Positions 25,113 through 39,160 of a DNA stretch of 64,000 bases are shown piece after piece (the first letter of the stretch is position 1; each line of letters begins with the position of its first letter). Location: contig NC_039488.1 in NCBI RefSeq assembly GCF_003590095.1, positions 8,742,001-8,806,000 of the forward strand, given 5' to 3'. The stretch is from Trichoplusia ni. Its lineage: Eukaryota; Arthropoda; Insecta; Lepidoptera; Noctuidae. The notes below the pieces were generated by a model, which had not been told where the DNA came from, did not search any database, and saw only the letters and a program-made list of their open reading frames with translations. The position numbers and the translations under genes were made by a program.

Positions 25113-25350
25113 CATCATCATCATCATCCACAGCCTTTATCCTCCCACTGCTGGGCATAGGCCTCCCCTTTTTCGTGCCAATTTCTACGGTCCTGTGCTA
25201 GCCTCATCCAGACTCGACCCGAGACCTTTATAATGTCATCGACCCATCTTGCTCCCGGACGACCGACGCTTCTTTTGCCTTGTCTTGGCCACCATTCTGT
25301 CACCGCCTTAGTCCACCTGCCATCACTTCGTCTGGCCAAGTGGCCTGCCC
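25113..25350 (-). mobile_element. 5'-truncated RTE-type non-LTR retrotransposon fragment
   Basis: On the minus strand about 75 codons are open: WAGHLARRSDGRWTKAVTEW, RQGKRSVGRPGARWVDDIIK, then WMRLAQDRRNWHEKGEAYAQ and a TGA. This is the C-terminal tail of the endonuclease-reverse transcriptase of lepidopteran RTE elements (GRP-x-RW-x-DDI, then W-x-x-x-AQDR, then EAY-QQW). The stop lies at the start of a short TGA-triplet tail, the 3' end typical of RTE. The copy is only 238 bases, has no frame break and is flanked by an exact 12-bp target-site duplication. It is a classic 5'-truncated, target-primed insertion that looks recent. It encodes no functional domain on its own. Confidence 0.9.
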
Positions 25351-25362
25351 AAGGGAATAAGT
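25351..25362. repeat. Target-site duplication, right copy
   Basis: An exact repeat of the 12 bases at 25101-25112, on the 5' side of the RTE fragment. Confidence 0.9.
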
Positions 25363-25835
25363 ACATAGTTTAATTTTGCAGTGAGCCAAAAATTGGCTGG
25401 ATGGCTGAACTGACAGCTTCAAAAGCCAAACTACGCACAAAGAGCTGAATGGATAAGTTTTGGCAACGGCTAGTGTATTATTTTTTAGACTTGGCTTTAT
25501 TCCTTATCCTCCTTTCAACGAAAGAACATAATTTTTAGTAAAGATTTCGATTGATTTCCATTAAGGAAATAGAGTGGCGTGATTGGTAGCAATCAGGTCC
25601 CACCAGCCTGGCACTTACGGCTCACCGCAACTTATCCATCGTCCACAAGCCAATTTAAAACGTGTGAATTAAATTTACTCGTAACGTGGTCATAATGTTT
25701 TAGTTATTGAATAAATCTCTTCGTAAGCCATACTCTAGCTACTTACCTATGTTTATGAAATGTCATCTACGTGGTTTCAAAACCCAAAAATCTAGGAGCA
25801 GTAACTCCTTTTTGATATTTAGTTTTTTTTACTAA

Positions 25836-26028
25836 TGCCGTCAAGTGCGAATCGGATTAATAAGCTTTTCGTAATAAGGGAAACGAAAAACAAATTTGCA
25901 AAAAAATTGTTTACTTTTTGCAATATTGGCAACAGAAACAATTCATCTGTGAATATTTTAATTGATTAGCTATCACGGTTGACATAAATCCTGTTGAAAG
26001 ACGGACGTACAGCGAAGCCTTCGTTTAA
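25836..26028 (+). repeat. Dispersed repeat family R, copy 1 (diverged)
   Basis: It begins gtcaagtgcgaatcgg and, about 130 bases on, has agctatcacggtt and gacggacgtacagcgaagcc. The same order (tcaagtgcgagt, later a gacggacagac block) occurs in the copies at 33.7 and 42.2 kb. This is a common style of short lepidopteran repeat. The 3' end (gggttccgtt...gaaccctaa) is missing here. Confidence 0.6.
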
Positions 26029-29000
26029 GAGCTCCCCTTTACTCACTTAATGAAAAGGTTTTCTCTTTACAACATTATTTAAAAATAATATTGAATCTGT
26101 GATGTTCCAAGTCAATGAAAAAAAAGCAACATTTCAACAGATTCATAAAAAAAATATAAACTTGAATTAGGAACGTTTGAACAAAGCTTTAGTAACGTTC
26201 GATCGCGTTCGTGCCTAGTTCTAAAGGCACCAGCGCATAATACGGCATAGTTGTGTATAAGCTTCAAGATTACAATAGTGCATGCATAACTAATGACGGT
26301 TGTCTTGCTTCCCATTAGAAAAAGAGACCGTAAACTTTGGCGGGAACATGCGCAACGCTTGAATGGTCTAACGAAAACGGTGGACTTGCAGACTTGGTAG
26401 TCCATTGTACGTTAGCATCATATTCATTGTACAGATGAAGATGCGCCACTTCTGGGCCCCAATTCTGCTATTTTACAATGCCCGATGAATAAATGGCAAT
26501 TGGATTAAATTCGAAATTATTCCTCAAGCATTTTGCCAATACAATAATTGAAAGTTAATTGTATTGACCTTGAGTATACCGTCCTGCACTGAATTTGAAA
26601 TTATTGTGTAGAAAAATGCTTAAGAGAATACGAAAATTTACATTATAAGCCAAATTTCATTCATTCATCGGCCGTTGTAAATAGCAGTATTGGGGCTATG
26701 TATGTTTCATTTCATCACTCTCCAATTAGTTTTAAAAATATCTGGCAAAGTTAATGGGGACAGATCTTGCTTGATGCTACAGTAAAAACAATAAAAATGA
26801 AAATGGAGATTGTGCTGCGGGTAAGTGGTTGGCACGGTCGTAAATTTGATGGGTGACCATTTTATGTTACCTTTAGTGTCGCGGGTCCGATTTGAATGTA
26901 TACGTTTTGTTATATTTTTTGTATCGAATACAAGTGTAAAGTATGTAGCTAAGTTTCTTTTTTCAAATGTACCTATGTTGCCATGTTTGTTTTTATTTAT
27001 AACTGCTATTATATCCAGAAAGAGGTTGTTTTATTATATTTAAGTATAGTTTAAGTAAGTATATCCCTTCTTTAATATTTCAATTTGTTTTACAGCAACA
27101 TAAATGCCTCATCCTATTTGCAAGCAAGGCAACAATTAGCAAGAGTTTTTTCAATTTACTTGGAGGATACAAAAATAAAAGTAGTGTTAAAACAGAGGGT
27201 CAAAACGCTGTATAGTTATTTGCACGCAATTCAGAAATAAATAGCTTCGTAAATAGTGTGCAGAGCAACATTACGTCCGAGTTACCGGCGTTAAGAGAGA
27301 AAATGCCCTGTGGTCAATATAAATTGAATCTACAATGCTGTATTGAGTGGTCGTTACTGTGATATGTGGGGGCACATTCACTCGAAAACATTTTTAACAA
27401 TACTCCGCATTGCACCCTCGTACTCGGTACAAGTGTGCACAAATATATACCGAGTTGTTGGAAGCTGGTTGACTTTTAGGAATGTTCATGTTGATTGATG
27501 TCAGAGTGGAATACTTTTTAATCCAACACACAAAAAGAGGTTATAAGTTTGACGCGTCTGTCTGTCTTTCTGTGGCATTATGGCTCCCAAACGGATTGAG
27601 TGAGTTTAAGTTATTTTTCATTATATTAAAGGTGAATTTTGTTCGAGTGTTTACATGTTTGACATACGGATAGGATTTAAATATCTTGTCATCCCTGATA
27701 TAAAACTGATCGCTACTCGTTTTTGGCGTTGCCGTGGGATAAGTAACTGTGCTTACCTATTGAATTGTACCTATTGGAGAGATCTTAAGAAAATAATTGT
27801 GAAATGCCCTGACATAATTATCAAGCACTTCTTTTTTGTATTGGCTAACAATGTAATGGGAAAGAGCTTTAGCTAAAAATGTTTCGTACAAGTTACATAA
27901 ATCTGTGCTGTTATTAAGTGCCTCGGTGAACGTAAACATCAAAGGGTACCTTTTTGCTCGTCGCCATGATTGGCTTAGATTGGTCGTAGAAACGCGCTCA
28001 TTCGAACTATGTTGCATCACACCATAAAATCTCAACCTAACGAATGTTTCCGAAGCGTTTTTCCATTAAGTGTTACGACTTGATTACAGAACATATATTT
28101 CGGTAGGATGTAAGGTGAGGTCTTAAGAGGGACGTATCTTTTTGCGCGCATCGCAGTTGCAATCTCAATAAACCAATTTGCGACGGTCCCGCCACAGTGA
28201 CGTTACTTATAGGCTTTTGTTTCGGCTGTCCCCGACTCGCAGGACCGTGTTCCGACCATCTAAGGACTTAACTTGTTATTTACTTCATTTCAGAACTCTC
28301 CGACTGTTCCTTTTCGCGACTTCTAAGGTATATCTGTATTTACTGCTCACTGTTTATGGAGTATAAATAATCACTTGAGAAATATGAACCTTTTTAGTAT
28401 AAAGAAAACAGGCTTTCACAATAAATGCGAGATCCATATATTCCTTTATCATTTACCATTCAATTTAAGGACAATAATAAAAATATATTGCGATCTAAAC
28501 GGTTTTTACGGTCCTCGCGTTCGTGACGACATCCACAAATACTCTACTTTACACATTACTGTTCGCCTAAATGGTCACACGCTTGATACTTTTTACGCGA
28601 TAAAAATAAACAAACGACTGTCTTGGGTAATAAAGACAGACATCAGAAGAAGATTGCAGACGAATTGAAAGGAATAAATTGCAGGCTCTGAATCAGATGG
28701 TATGGGAAACGTGGTTTAATGAATAACGTGTAGGAAGTAATTTAATGCGTTTTACGCCGGTAAAGAATGCACAGTTTAAGTAAATATTAGGAGCGTGTGG
28801 ACAGATGCGTGGGAGTGTAACTGTCGCCATTGTGCCCGTGTACTAGGTTACTCGCACAGTTACCGCGTTCACGCCGGGCGCCATTTTACTAAACAATGTG
28901 TGAACATTTAACTGTTTACTGAGCAATTGTTCTATGTGTCACAAACGCTTGTTTTATTACGTAATTTGAGATTTACCGGTGCGAACGTTATGTGATGTGA

Positions 29001-29159
29001 ACCAAGATTCTAATGCTGTAAACTTGTATGTAAAATGACACGTTGAATCAAACTGTTTTTTTTTCAAAAATGGATTAAATCACTCTCTTATTGATACTTG
29101 ACAAAAACTTTCATAATGCTGTTTTTGAATTAGATTTATTGTCTGTGAAAAATTGAACT

Positions 29160-29270
29160 ACAGAGCTGCAACGGTTCATAGCATCAAAGCTTGATGCCAG
29201 AGGGACAGGCAGTGAAGCTTTAGTAACAGGGTTCGGTTTTTACCTTTTAGACCTAAAAATAGACTTATAA
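29160..29270 (+). repeat. Dispersed repeat family R, copy 2 (3' part)
   Basis: aacggttcatagcatc, agagggacaggcagtgaagc, tttagtaacagggttcggtt and ttaccttttag match the second half of the family R copies at 33.7 and 42.2 kb. The 5' half is absent. Confidence 0.6.
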
Positions 29271-30449
29271 TTTCATAGTCACCTACTTATATAAAGAAAA
29301 ACAATCAACGAAACTTTAATACATGAAGCAAAAACTTACATTAAGACAAAGGTAATTTGAAATGACTTAACGTAATTAGATATGATCGTGATGGATGGTG
29401 TGAGAAAATAATATATTGCTTCTCGTAAAAAAATGATTGCATTCGATAATAATTCGAGGTTATTGATCCAACAAATCGGCCTGTCTGAACGTAATTGACT
29501 TTTGGCTCCATCGATCGAGTCTATTGTTTCGAGTGGCCTGGTAATAGGATTTTACATAATGTGACTGGGAAGAATACCCATCATCAATTATTATCTAGAA
29601 CAAATGGATAAGTCACGACTTATATTTTCTGTACATTTCGGTTTTGGCTTTATGGCTTTAAGAATTGGTTGTTTTTCTTTGCCATTCATGAAAATTACCA
29701 TAATATTACATTCATAAATATACACTCCACAGGACTCTGTGTGTTTTAGTGCCACCGGAAAGTATAAAACCACACAAGACGTCGGCAGGATTTAATCACT
29801 GTATTTAGCACCATACGCTAAAAGTACCACAAGAAAAAAGAATCAGTACAGTGAAAACCCTTAGTTACATCATTTAAAAGAACTTAAACACGATCTCTTC
29901 ACGACTCTCATATGTTTTAGATGTTACAACTTTCAATAAAGAAGTTGTCAGATATTAATGGATTTTGCTGAGTGTAAATTAGTTAGCCAGTAGAAAAACA
30001 TGTCGCCATAAAAGTTGTAGATTAAAAAAGCACATCATCAGGCTTATTAATATAAGGATGATTACCAAGTGACTTTAAATAAGTACGGGTAAAAAACTAT
30101 GAATACTTTTGACAGCTATCTCTAGGGTAATGGTACAGACTAGAAAAGTTATAGATAGAGCACCGCATTCTCGAAATAAATATTTAATGTCCTCGGACGA
30201 GCAGATTTTTATCTTTATTTATTCCGTCCTTCTTCCACCTTTCTTTGTGGTTGTTGTGGTGAGATTTTAGAACATTCAATCTGGGAAGATCTAGTGTTCT
30301 AAGTTCTAATATTTAAATGTTTATTTTAATGTCAACACCAATGTCAAAATTTAAGCAATACGCTGAACTTTTACTTGCCATTTAATTTTTTCAAGTTATT
30401 TTGAACCATAATTTTCACCTAAACTGTTATTTTTTTTGACTCTCTGAGA

Positions 30450-30537
30450 GACTTGAGAAAATATAGAAGGAACGGCTAAAAACTTAAGTATATTTTTACT
30501 TAAGATTGTAGCCGTTCTTTCTATCCTTTCCCAAGTC
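30450..30537. repeat. Imperfect inverted repeat with 41-bp arms
   Basis: 30450-30490 and 30497-30537 are reverse complements with about six mismatches out of 41, separated by a 6-base loop (tatttt). The arms begin and end with gacttg / caagtc. No open frame or repeat family explains it. A transcript would fold into a long hairpin. It could be a small RNA precursor or a compact foldback element. Confidence 0.75.
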
Positions 30538-31524
30538 TATAACACCAGATATAATTTTAATTGATCGACCCCAACTTATAAATTCATTAATTTGCCAATG
30601 TGTTCAAATTATGATGATAATGGCGAGTGATTCATTCTGCATGAATTAAATAATCTTATTCACACTTAAGTTAATGAACTCGCGATGTGCCTGTCACAAT
30701 TTGCTAAGTACACGTCAAAACTAATTGCGTGCTCTAATCAGAGGCTGCGATCGCTTGATAAGTAATAAGTTAAGTGGCTTTTTGGGGTTCCGAGAGAGTA
30801 AATAGCGAAACCTTATTATTGAGGCACTGCTGTCTATCCGTGTGACATAGACACTATTCATTTTAGATGATCAATTTTCGCAGATGTTGTATTCTTGTTG
30901 CCGCTATTACATCATATTAAAAATGCAATTTAAACTTAAGCAACGGTTGTTACGATCATATATTAGTAGGATGACAGATTTTTCTTAAATTTTATTTCTA
31001 TGTCATATTTGTACGGGATCAAGCTGTGTTGCGAGTTTGACTGGTACTTGGCTGGTTTTTTCCTTAAGCTCTCAGAAAACATAATTTTGTTAAGGAATAA
31101 AAAAGTTTAGCAAAAAAAATGCGTGTCATAACTGTGTTTGGTTAAGGCAAATTGAAACAGATTTTTTAACTATCTTAGCAACTATACTTACATAGGTGTA
31201 TGTAAGTAGTAGCTTCTGTTGGCTATTAAAAAAAAAAGGTCGGCAACAAAGATTTTCGAAACTACTGTTCGCACTTAAATTCTTCACTGTTATGATATAA
31301 TGCTTTAAAAATGGCTTCGTACTTAATACAGCTAAAAATAAAGACTAATTCTTACTTGCCACTCAAAAATGTCTTGCTTGTTAAATCGAATCGTGTTAAC
31401 CGATTTCTGTTGCTGCCTGTACAATGCTTTTTTACAACACTATAATATAATAAGATAAATCGCCAGTTGGTCGAAATTAAGCAAAGCTTGTATTAATCAA
31501 AACAAATATTATTCAACTAAACCA

Positions 31525-31607
31525 ATAATCCTGGGTGGGAATCGAACCCTGTTACGACCTCTGTTATGATAGTCAGAAGCACTAACTGACCAACGGGTGA
31601 TTCCACA
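31525..31607 (-). repeat. tRNA-derived SINE head (family B)
   Basis: On the minus strand tggtcagttagtgc resembles a pol III A box and gggttcgattccca is a near-perfect B box about 40 bases later, with a tRNA-like arrangement between them. There is no complete cloverleaf with a matching acceptor stem, so it is better read as the tRNA-related part of a SINE than as a functional tRNA gene. Confidence 0.55.
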
Positions 31608-33682
31608 CAATAATTATTATCTCCCATTACTTTTAATGTCCAGTAGCTAGTAATGTCAAAATATTTAATTACACACTTTAAGATCACTGTTGCTAATTTC
31701 GCTAATGTGTTTTAAACATATATACGTAAAGTTTTATGATATCCATTTTATAGCGAATGAGCAAATCTTAATTGAGAACCGGTATAAAAGATCTTATGAC
31801 TTCAATTAAATAGTCGAACAAATTGTTTCGGATTTTATTAAGGAGCATCATTATTATCGTCGCTTGCTTTTCTAGTTTCTCTCAGCTATCGAATTTAGAG
31901 TGCGTCTATTCGTCAGAGGACCTAAATTACGTACATCAGCGAATTAGCAAGCTGAAGTGACAGTGGTCACATATGAAGCAGAATCGATGGCCGTTGGTGC
32001 AGACTGGCTCTGAGTGCAGACATTCTCAGCAGATCTAGGTGAGACGATGACAATGGTGCGGGCAGTGATTGCAGAAAGAGAGGAGAAGATCAAGCTCAGT
32101 TAGGTGGCCAGCAGTGAACTGAAACGGGGAAAATTTGACGATGTATGCATATTTTTCAAAAATAGAGAAGACATATACGCGTGCATCTGATTCCTTTTTA
32201 CACAATAAGTGATCGCCCCTGCAGCGAAACAGTTACATTTTCGACATTTACCAAGAAAAAGATACTAAAATTCATGTCTAAGGTACATTTTTGCATGCGC
32301 TAAAAAGGGTAAATTATGTGTGCAAGTATTACCGAGATAAACATCACTTCCCACGCCTCAAAGTACTTAACAAACTTGTTAAGATATATTTTATTTATTC
32401 TGTATTGCGACTTTTTATTTTCGACTTTCGATGTCTGTTTAATTTTACTTTATCACTTGACATTTCGTAGAGCATTGTCTCACCCACGCCATGCCACGTG
32501 CGGACTTTTAAAAAGCGAATTCATGTTGCTTCAGATAGCTAATATGAATATTTTATTGTAATCCTTGTTTTATCAAACTTCTACACATATTATTACGGCT
32601 GATAAAGAACAGTTGTTAATCTTCCATGCTAAATTTATCTGATTAGAAAAAAAAACATCTTGAGTAAAAATTCATTACAAAAATAAAAACTTTTGGCCTC
32701 CTTTTGTGTTTGAGTGGGGGTAATGGGGGTGTGTCATTTTTATGTTTCCTCATCTATCTTCCCAGTTTAGGCATCAACAACTCCGTGTTTAATACACTAG
32801 GTATCACGATCCATAAGTATGCAAAATACAGCTCAAGCGGATATCGGGCAAAAAGTCAAAGTTTGTGTATAGACAAAAGGACGTTCACTATTTTGAAACT
32901 AACTAAAGTATGATTTTGGAAAGTTCCTGGGAATCAATCCGCAACCTGCGCTATGCCTTGTTCTTTTTCTTGTTACTTATTTTAAAACCGTAAAAAAATA
33001 TGGCAGTCATGTCAACTTATTCAAGAATGTTTATTGGACACTCGGCTGTAATATCATTTACTGGCTGGCACTTTCGAAATATATTGATAAGAAAATAAAA
33101 TATTTCGTTTGTTTATTTAAGCTGCCAGTATCCGTACTTTACACTTTTACAATACGAAGAAGAGGAACTTAAAACGCAATCAGGTATCGTAGGCTTCCAA
33201 AAGAAAAGTCTAAATTGGAAACAATCACGTGATTGCAAGTATAGCCTTAGCCTTTTAGATTACTGCCGGCACAGTAGGATGTCTATTTAAAAACATCGTA
33301 AATTGAAACGTCTTGTTAGCTCTAAGTTCAAGAATGCAATGACTACGAACCGCTGAGGTTCAAAGAGTTTTAATTCGTGAACGAGAGTTCATAAAGAAGC
33401 TAACGAAATGCATTAATTAGTGTAACACTGAAATCATAAAAAAGTTGAGTACTATACTCAAAATCTTTTTTTGATAATGTAGTTTTAACTCAGTCTACCT
33501 GTTGTAATATGAGAATGTCTTTTTAAAATGCAAATGATTCAATCGCACTACCCTAATAAACAAAGTGAATGTTTTACTAAAACAAAACACAAATTGAGTA
33601 TAATGTGACTCACAAATACGTTCTGCTTGGACCATAACTTGGTTCATATTGTTTATGTTGGAATACAGCAATAATAATGAAA

Positions 33683-33930
33683 AGCTGGTCAAGTGTGAGT
33701 CGGGTTCTCGAGATTGAGGGTGCCGTACGAAACAGAAAAAACGAAATTGGTCGAGTATGATGACCTTGGCAATGGTTGTTTATCTTTGATATGTTTTGGT
33801 TTCATACCCCAACAGAAGTAAACCATTTGTGAAAACTTGACCAGCTATCACGCACTTGGCTGCAGACGGACAGACAGCAAAACCTTAGTAGTCGGGTATT
33901 TTTCTACTTTCGGGACAGAACCCTAAAAAT
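33683..33930 (+). repeat. Dispersed repeat family R, copy 3 (near full length)
   Basis: It runs from ggtcaagtgtgagtcggg through gtgccgtacgaaac, gaccagctatcacgc and gacggacagacagcaaaacc to gggacagaaccctaaaaat. It is the most complete copy of the family in the window. No coding capacity is seen. The end in cctaaaaat resembles the 3' end of other copies. Confidence 0.7.
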
Positions 33931-34994
33931 AATAGTGACCATTACATTAAGACTTTAGAGCATTTGCGAGCATGACCATTTCTCGACGTGGAATCACATT
34001 GCAAATTGAAAGAGTCGTGATTGTCCGCGGGTGGTGCGCGTCCACCGTCTCACCTACCACCAGCCCGATACAATCCCCACTGCAATAAATTACGGATCCC
34101 GAGAGATCCGAGCACCCATACATGATTTAGGTGACACACAAATTACTTATTTGGTTTATTCTACATATAAAGTTGGCGGCGCCTTCTACAATGTATTAAA
34201 ATCTTAATTGTTTTGATGCTCATATTTTGCGGCGCGCATAAAAGCAAGGAATAATGAAATGCATTGTTATTTAATTTAAAACTGAGATCATAAAGTGATT
34301 GTAACTTGATTACTGAGATTGTGAGTGCGTTTGATATCCATGTATCCGAGTAATTAACTTTGAGATTAAAGATTACAATGAATGGGTGAATTTACTGCCT
34401 TATGAATCTCCATCTGATTCATCATTTATATCAATGTGTGATTTAATTACTGAAGATAACGTAGGTAAATAGTTTTAAGAATTTCTTACTCCTTTTTTCC
34501 GGAAGGTAAATCATCAAATGCCTCCTCCCGCCTAGCATTTAGCGGAAATTAGTGTCTACTTAAACCAACGCGTGTGCGTTGCGTCGGTTCATCCGTCTGC
34601 CTGGTGGCAGAGATGCCTCATGAACAGAGAAAGTTTGACATATTGTATTTCTGTAAATAGGTCATAAAAGTGGAGACTAAGCAAAGGTCTGACGTCAAAA
34701 ATGCTTAGGTACCTAAAATTTCTTCGAATTCAGATTCGAACCGCCTTGCACAGTTGGTAGTCACAGGCACGTGCCAAAGAACCCCATTTAAATTTATCTC
34801 CTTAACTCACGGCTTAAGGATTTTCATTTGTTTTTTATTTAAAGTTATGAGCGTGGTCCGCGTGCTACAGAGACAGGCTTTTTACAGTAAAAGGTAAAAC
34901 GGGAATGATAATAAGGACAATTCGTATCGGAATCCACTTGGAAATCTTTTGTGTATCTTGTCACTTTACAATCACATGCATCAGTGCGCATCAA

Positions 34995-35045
34995 TTGGAG
35001 TGATCGTCGCACGCGCACCGCGGACGGCCGCGGCGATCCGACGGC
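34995..35045. promoter_or_regulatory. CpG-rich island
   Basis: ctcgtcgc-like CpG-dense sequence (cgcacgcgcaccgcggacgg and following) in AT-rich surroundings, with short open frames on both strands that I do not recognise. It could be a promoter or a first exon. Confidence 0.2.
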
Positions 35046-38000
35046 TACCATTTATTTACCAAGTGGTATGGAGAGTCGCCTATTCAAATGTCCCGCACTG
35101 ATAAATTGCTCCCGATTTGCATATAAAAGGCCGGGAAAAAGAAATTAAAGTTCAGATCCTAACTTTGTCTTTATTGAACCCGTTTATGGGACATTGATTC
35201 CTTATATAATAGTATAAAAACTAGTGGACGTGTCCATTCGCGACATCACTATGTCGAACGCGGAGTTAATTATTCCTGAGATATTTTAATGGATTGTTTT
35301 ATTAAGCTTTCAGTCAAAAGCAGTTTCATTGTTCATTAAATTTGTTTAATTGGTATTTAAACTCTGTGAGAAACTTTTATATTAGTTTGTAAATTAATCA
35401 ACCGAGTCTTGTGACCTGTCTGTCCGAGTATGTCTAGTATTTTATACTGTTTTGTATTTATAAATGAAGGCTTTGCTGTAGAGGTGTATTATTGTTGCTA
35501 CTACTAGATCTGGATGAGGTTAAAAGAACGTCGTCTTCGTTCCTTTTACTAGTTTTATAAATGGCTATAAACTTAAACTAAAAAAAAAATACTTTTCTAT
35601 CTTAAAATAATGGCTACCTTTATCCATCCCGTCGTCGTTTCTAAGGAAAAAACTCTATAAAACTATGATAAACAAGCCAGAAAAACTAAACCCAACCTAA
35701 GTTTCTCATTCACATTTCTGTCATTCCTATATCTCAACTTCATCGGGTGACAAGTTCAATTGTTATTTACGCAGCCCGGGCCTCACTTAAACGGAATTAA
35801 TTCGGTATTATAAATCCTGTTAAGGCTTTATTCTGCCATCTACTGCATGATGCAAGTTTAGCTGTATAGACCGACTATTGAACCATCTAACCCTTGAAAG
35901 GGTGACCACTTTTTATAACTAGTCTTGCGTAACTTGCTGTACAACGATCAACTTTTTGTCCTAATACATACCTAAACGGGTTTCTAGTCGCTTATTCCTG
36001 TACTTTAACAACCCCACACAATATTAAACTCTATTTTCGTCAAAATAAGAATTAGTTTAAATAGTTCCCAGTGGTACGTGACCGTCTTAGAGTTAGTTCT
36101 TATATTAATAAGACGTCGTCACGCCGTTGTGGCTGAGATTGAAAAACGAGGCGCGAAATGACCGTTCGAGATCGAAGTCGTTAATTATTACGACCTTTCA
36201 CATAACGAGAACCATAAATAGAAATAGAACAACAGGCTCATGTGGTACAAAAAGAAAAAACACTGAAACAGATATAGGTAATGAACTTTGTCTTTTCATT
36301 CACATTCTGACTTTTAAGTTTCTGTCCGTAAGCTAACATCGTAAAAACATTTTTTATGAGAATGAAACTAAAAAAGACGGTCATGAATCAAAACGAAACT
36401 TTATTTTATTGATAAAAACATTACAAACTAAAGAACAGCATAATTATTTCAACAGAAACATTTATCATATTTTTGTAAGAAGGCTGTGGAGGGCGTGCGC
36501 AACGCTTTAGGCAAGAATCTGCGCGGGCGCCGACGTTCGTCATTGAAATACGTTGCCATTGTGAGGCGCTGGCTGAATAAATATTTTAGTTAGCGTACCA
36601 CCCAGGACGGCGGCCACAAAGCCACATTCATGATTGATCCTTGAAGGGCAGAATTAAATTTATCGAAACTGAGTTACAGACTTTGCCGCTGTATGCTCAT
36701 TTGTTTTTATTGGGACATGCACGAAATAATCATTTATTGATTGGCCCTGATTGGACCGATACGGTTTGTCTGACTTTTCCCTTTGGAGTTTGTTCAAAGA
36801 CGATTTGTTCCTTTTGCGTAATCTTTAGTTTTATGTTCCTTTTTTAATTAATTTGAATCGATTCTTTTTCATAATAAAGCTGCGGAGAGAGTTTATTGCC
36901 ATTACTCTTGGATAAAAAAAATAATTGGAAGACCTCGTAATCTGCTAAGCAGCTAATGGAAATCATCACTAAGCTTGATTTTGTGTTTATTTTTGAGGTC
37001 CAGTTTGCAAGTTAAATATTAAGACTTGTATTAAGCTAAGAAACTAACTTAACTAATAATATATACTTATCGCTAACAAACATAACTAAATAATGCATTT
37101 GTACTTTAAACAAACTTCAATATTTATTCTTAATAAACACTAAGAGTTCTATTTTGCTTATTGACATCCTTTAAAATCGTGTGCTTTTAAAACAAATGAG
37201 TTGACGAGTATTTGTACAGTCAAAACCTACTTGACACATACTGATCAAAATAATGACTGTCAAAGTTAAGTATAACGAGATTTCTTTCCCAAAAACGTAA
37301 TTTTTTATGACCTTTTTTATTCTCGACAGCTATATTCGTTGCTGCGTTATTTTCCATGCAGCTGTTTGTATCTGGCCACTTATAAAGAAAATAGAAGAAA
37401 CAGTTATAAAGCCAACGATACGTGAATTATAGAACTGCAAATGCTAAGACCTTTGACCTCAACACGTAAACTTAATACGTGACCTTTCGATACATAATGC
37501 GCCCGTATTATATATACAAGAATACCTAAATAGAAAGCAAATAAGGTCTCATTGGGAAAGGTCGAAAGGTCTAAGGTGCCTATATTGTTCTGAAGGCAAT
37601 AAATATATTATATCTGCCGTAAAATATCTTGGATATCTAACTTGTAATGATTATGGTGTTTGGCACTATAAAGTGGGGAAGTAGGTACCAATTATAAGAT
37701 AATGGTTTATTTGGTTAAACTGAAGTTTTATTATTTACTTGCTGATTTACTTGAGTCAGCTTATTTAGACATATTTCTAGGCTGAATATTACCAATTATG
37801 TGAACTGTTATTGTTAAGAATTGTTGATCGGTAATTTTATAAAAAGCTGTCTTTAATGACAGAAAAAAAATAGAGAACCCATTTATAATAAGATTTTTTT
37901 AATTTCTGGTTTACTCTGGTATTTCTTTCTCCTATATAGCTCAGGTATAGATTTAAGCAACCGGCTGAATACATAGGTATTTCAAAAGAAATTCATATGA

Positions 38001-38489
38001 AAAAATAAATGCACTCTAACTTATATCTTTTAATTTTAAATCTATACATATGTGAGAAAATCACAACATGATTTAAAATGGATCTTTTTATATCTCATAT
38101 ATCCGTCCCTACATTAATAAGGGCCTACATTTTGAATATTGTCGATTCAGACTGACATTGTGGCGGCAAAACTCGGGAACGTCAATCACTGGCCTTTTTG
38201 CCCAGCTGCCGCAATAATTGCACATCGTAAATCCTCATTGTTGACACGACATGATAAATGTAAATATGGATAGCTAATGAACCGTATGCATATGGGAAGG
38301 AACCGGTATCGTGATTAGAATCCTTGGGAATAGATGGTGTTTAGTACTGTCTGTTACGAAAGCTGATGATTTACATTAAATTTAAGTTTTATTATTGTGA
38401 AATGAATTTAATCGACTCTCGCTTTAAGGTATTTTTTCATTTATGGCACGGGTTTTTATAAACATTTAGGGTGCATGCACAAACACACC

Positions 38490-38584
38490 CACACTCAGAA
38501 CAAGCATTCGTGGATTAAAAATATGCTTGTCCTACGCGGGTATCGAATCCGCGATACGTTATGCACAGTGGGTTATCCGTGCAG
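38490..38584 (-). repeat. tRNA-derived SINE (family A), copy 1
   Basis: On the minus strand it starts gcacggataaccca, has cggattcgatacccgcg as the B-box region, and continues into a body with acgaatgcttgttctgagtg. The same order occurs in the copy at 53.4 kb, where both pol III boxes are better preserved. The A box is damaged here. Confidence 0.6.
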
Positions 38585-39140
38585 CCTTATTACATTTGTC
38601 TCGGTGTTGGAAAAATCTAATCTAAATCTTTTTTAATGTCAACATTATACATATAGGTTTTAAACATTTTTCTTGCTGGCCATACAAAGATATTGCAGCC
38701 CTGATTTATACGTACACGTCATAATCTTATAAGGCATGCAGGTTTTCTATTAAAAGAAAGAGAATGCTCATATAGATAAATTAACCATTTTATTATATGA
38801 TGCTAGAGACTTACGGGAATGCCATGTTGATAGCTAATTAGTTATGCAATATCATAATATTTGTACACGTTTTCTACGGTCAAACGAGTCATGCCAGCTC
38901 TCAGCGGAAATTAATGTGTAAGAATACTGGATACTGGATAGCTAAGACTTTCAATGTCATCCAGCGAGTTAAAAAAAGGATTTTTTGCGATTCACTTTCG
39001 AAATTAAATTTGTTTATGATGTTGTGGAATTTAATACTCTTTTTATATTCACACCTCTATTGTTGCTAATTACATAAAAGTTAAAAAAATAATTTAATTA
39101 TTCATAGTTTTTATTTTAAGCTTCAAATTGTAATACCATA

Positions 39141-39160
39141 ATGTTTTTAATTAAAAACAT
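39141..39160. repeat. Perfect 20-bp AT-rich palindrome
   Basis: atgtttttaattaaaaacat is its own reverse complement. It lies about 300 bases from the 3' end of the LINE copy. No function is implied. Confidence 0.5.

Noticed and set aside
34690..34810. tRNA-like stretch (gcggttcgaatctg on the minus strand)
   Set aside because: A B-box-like sequence is present, but there is no matching A box or acceptor stem. It is at most a degraded SINE piece.
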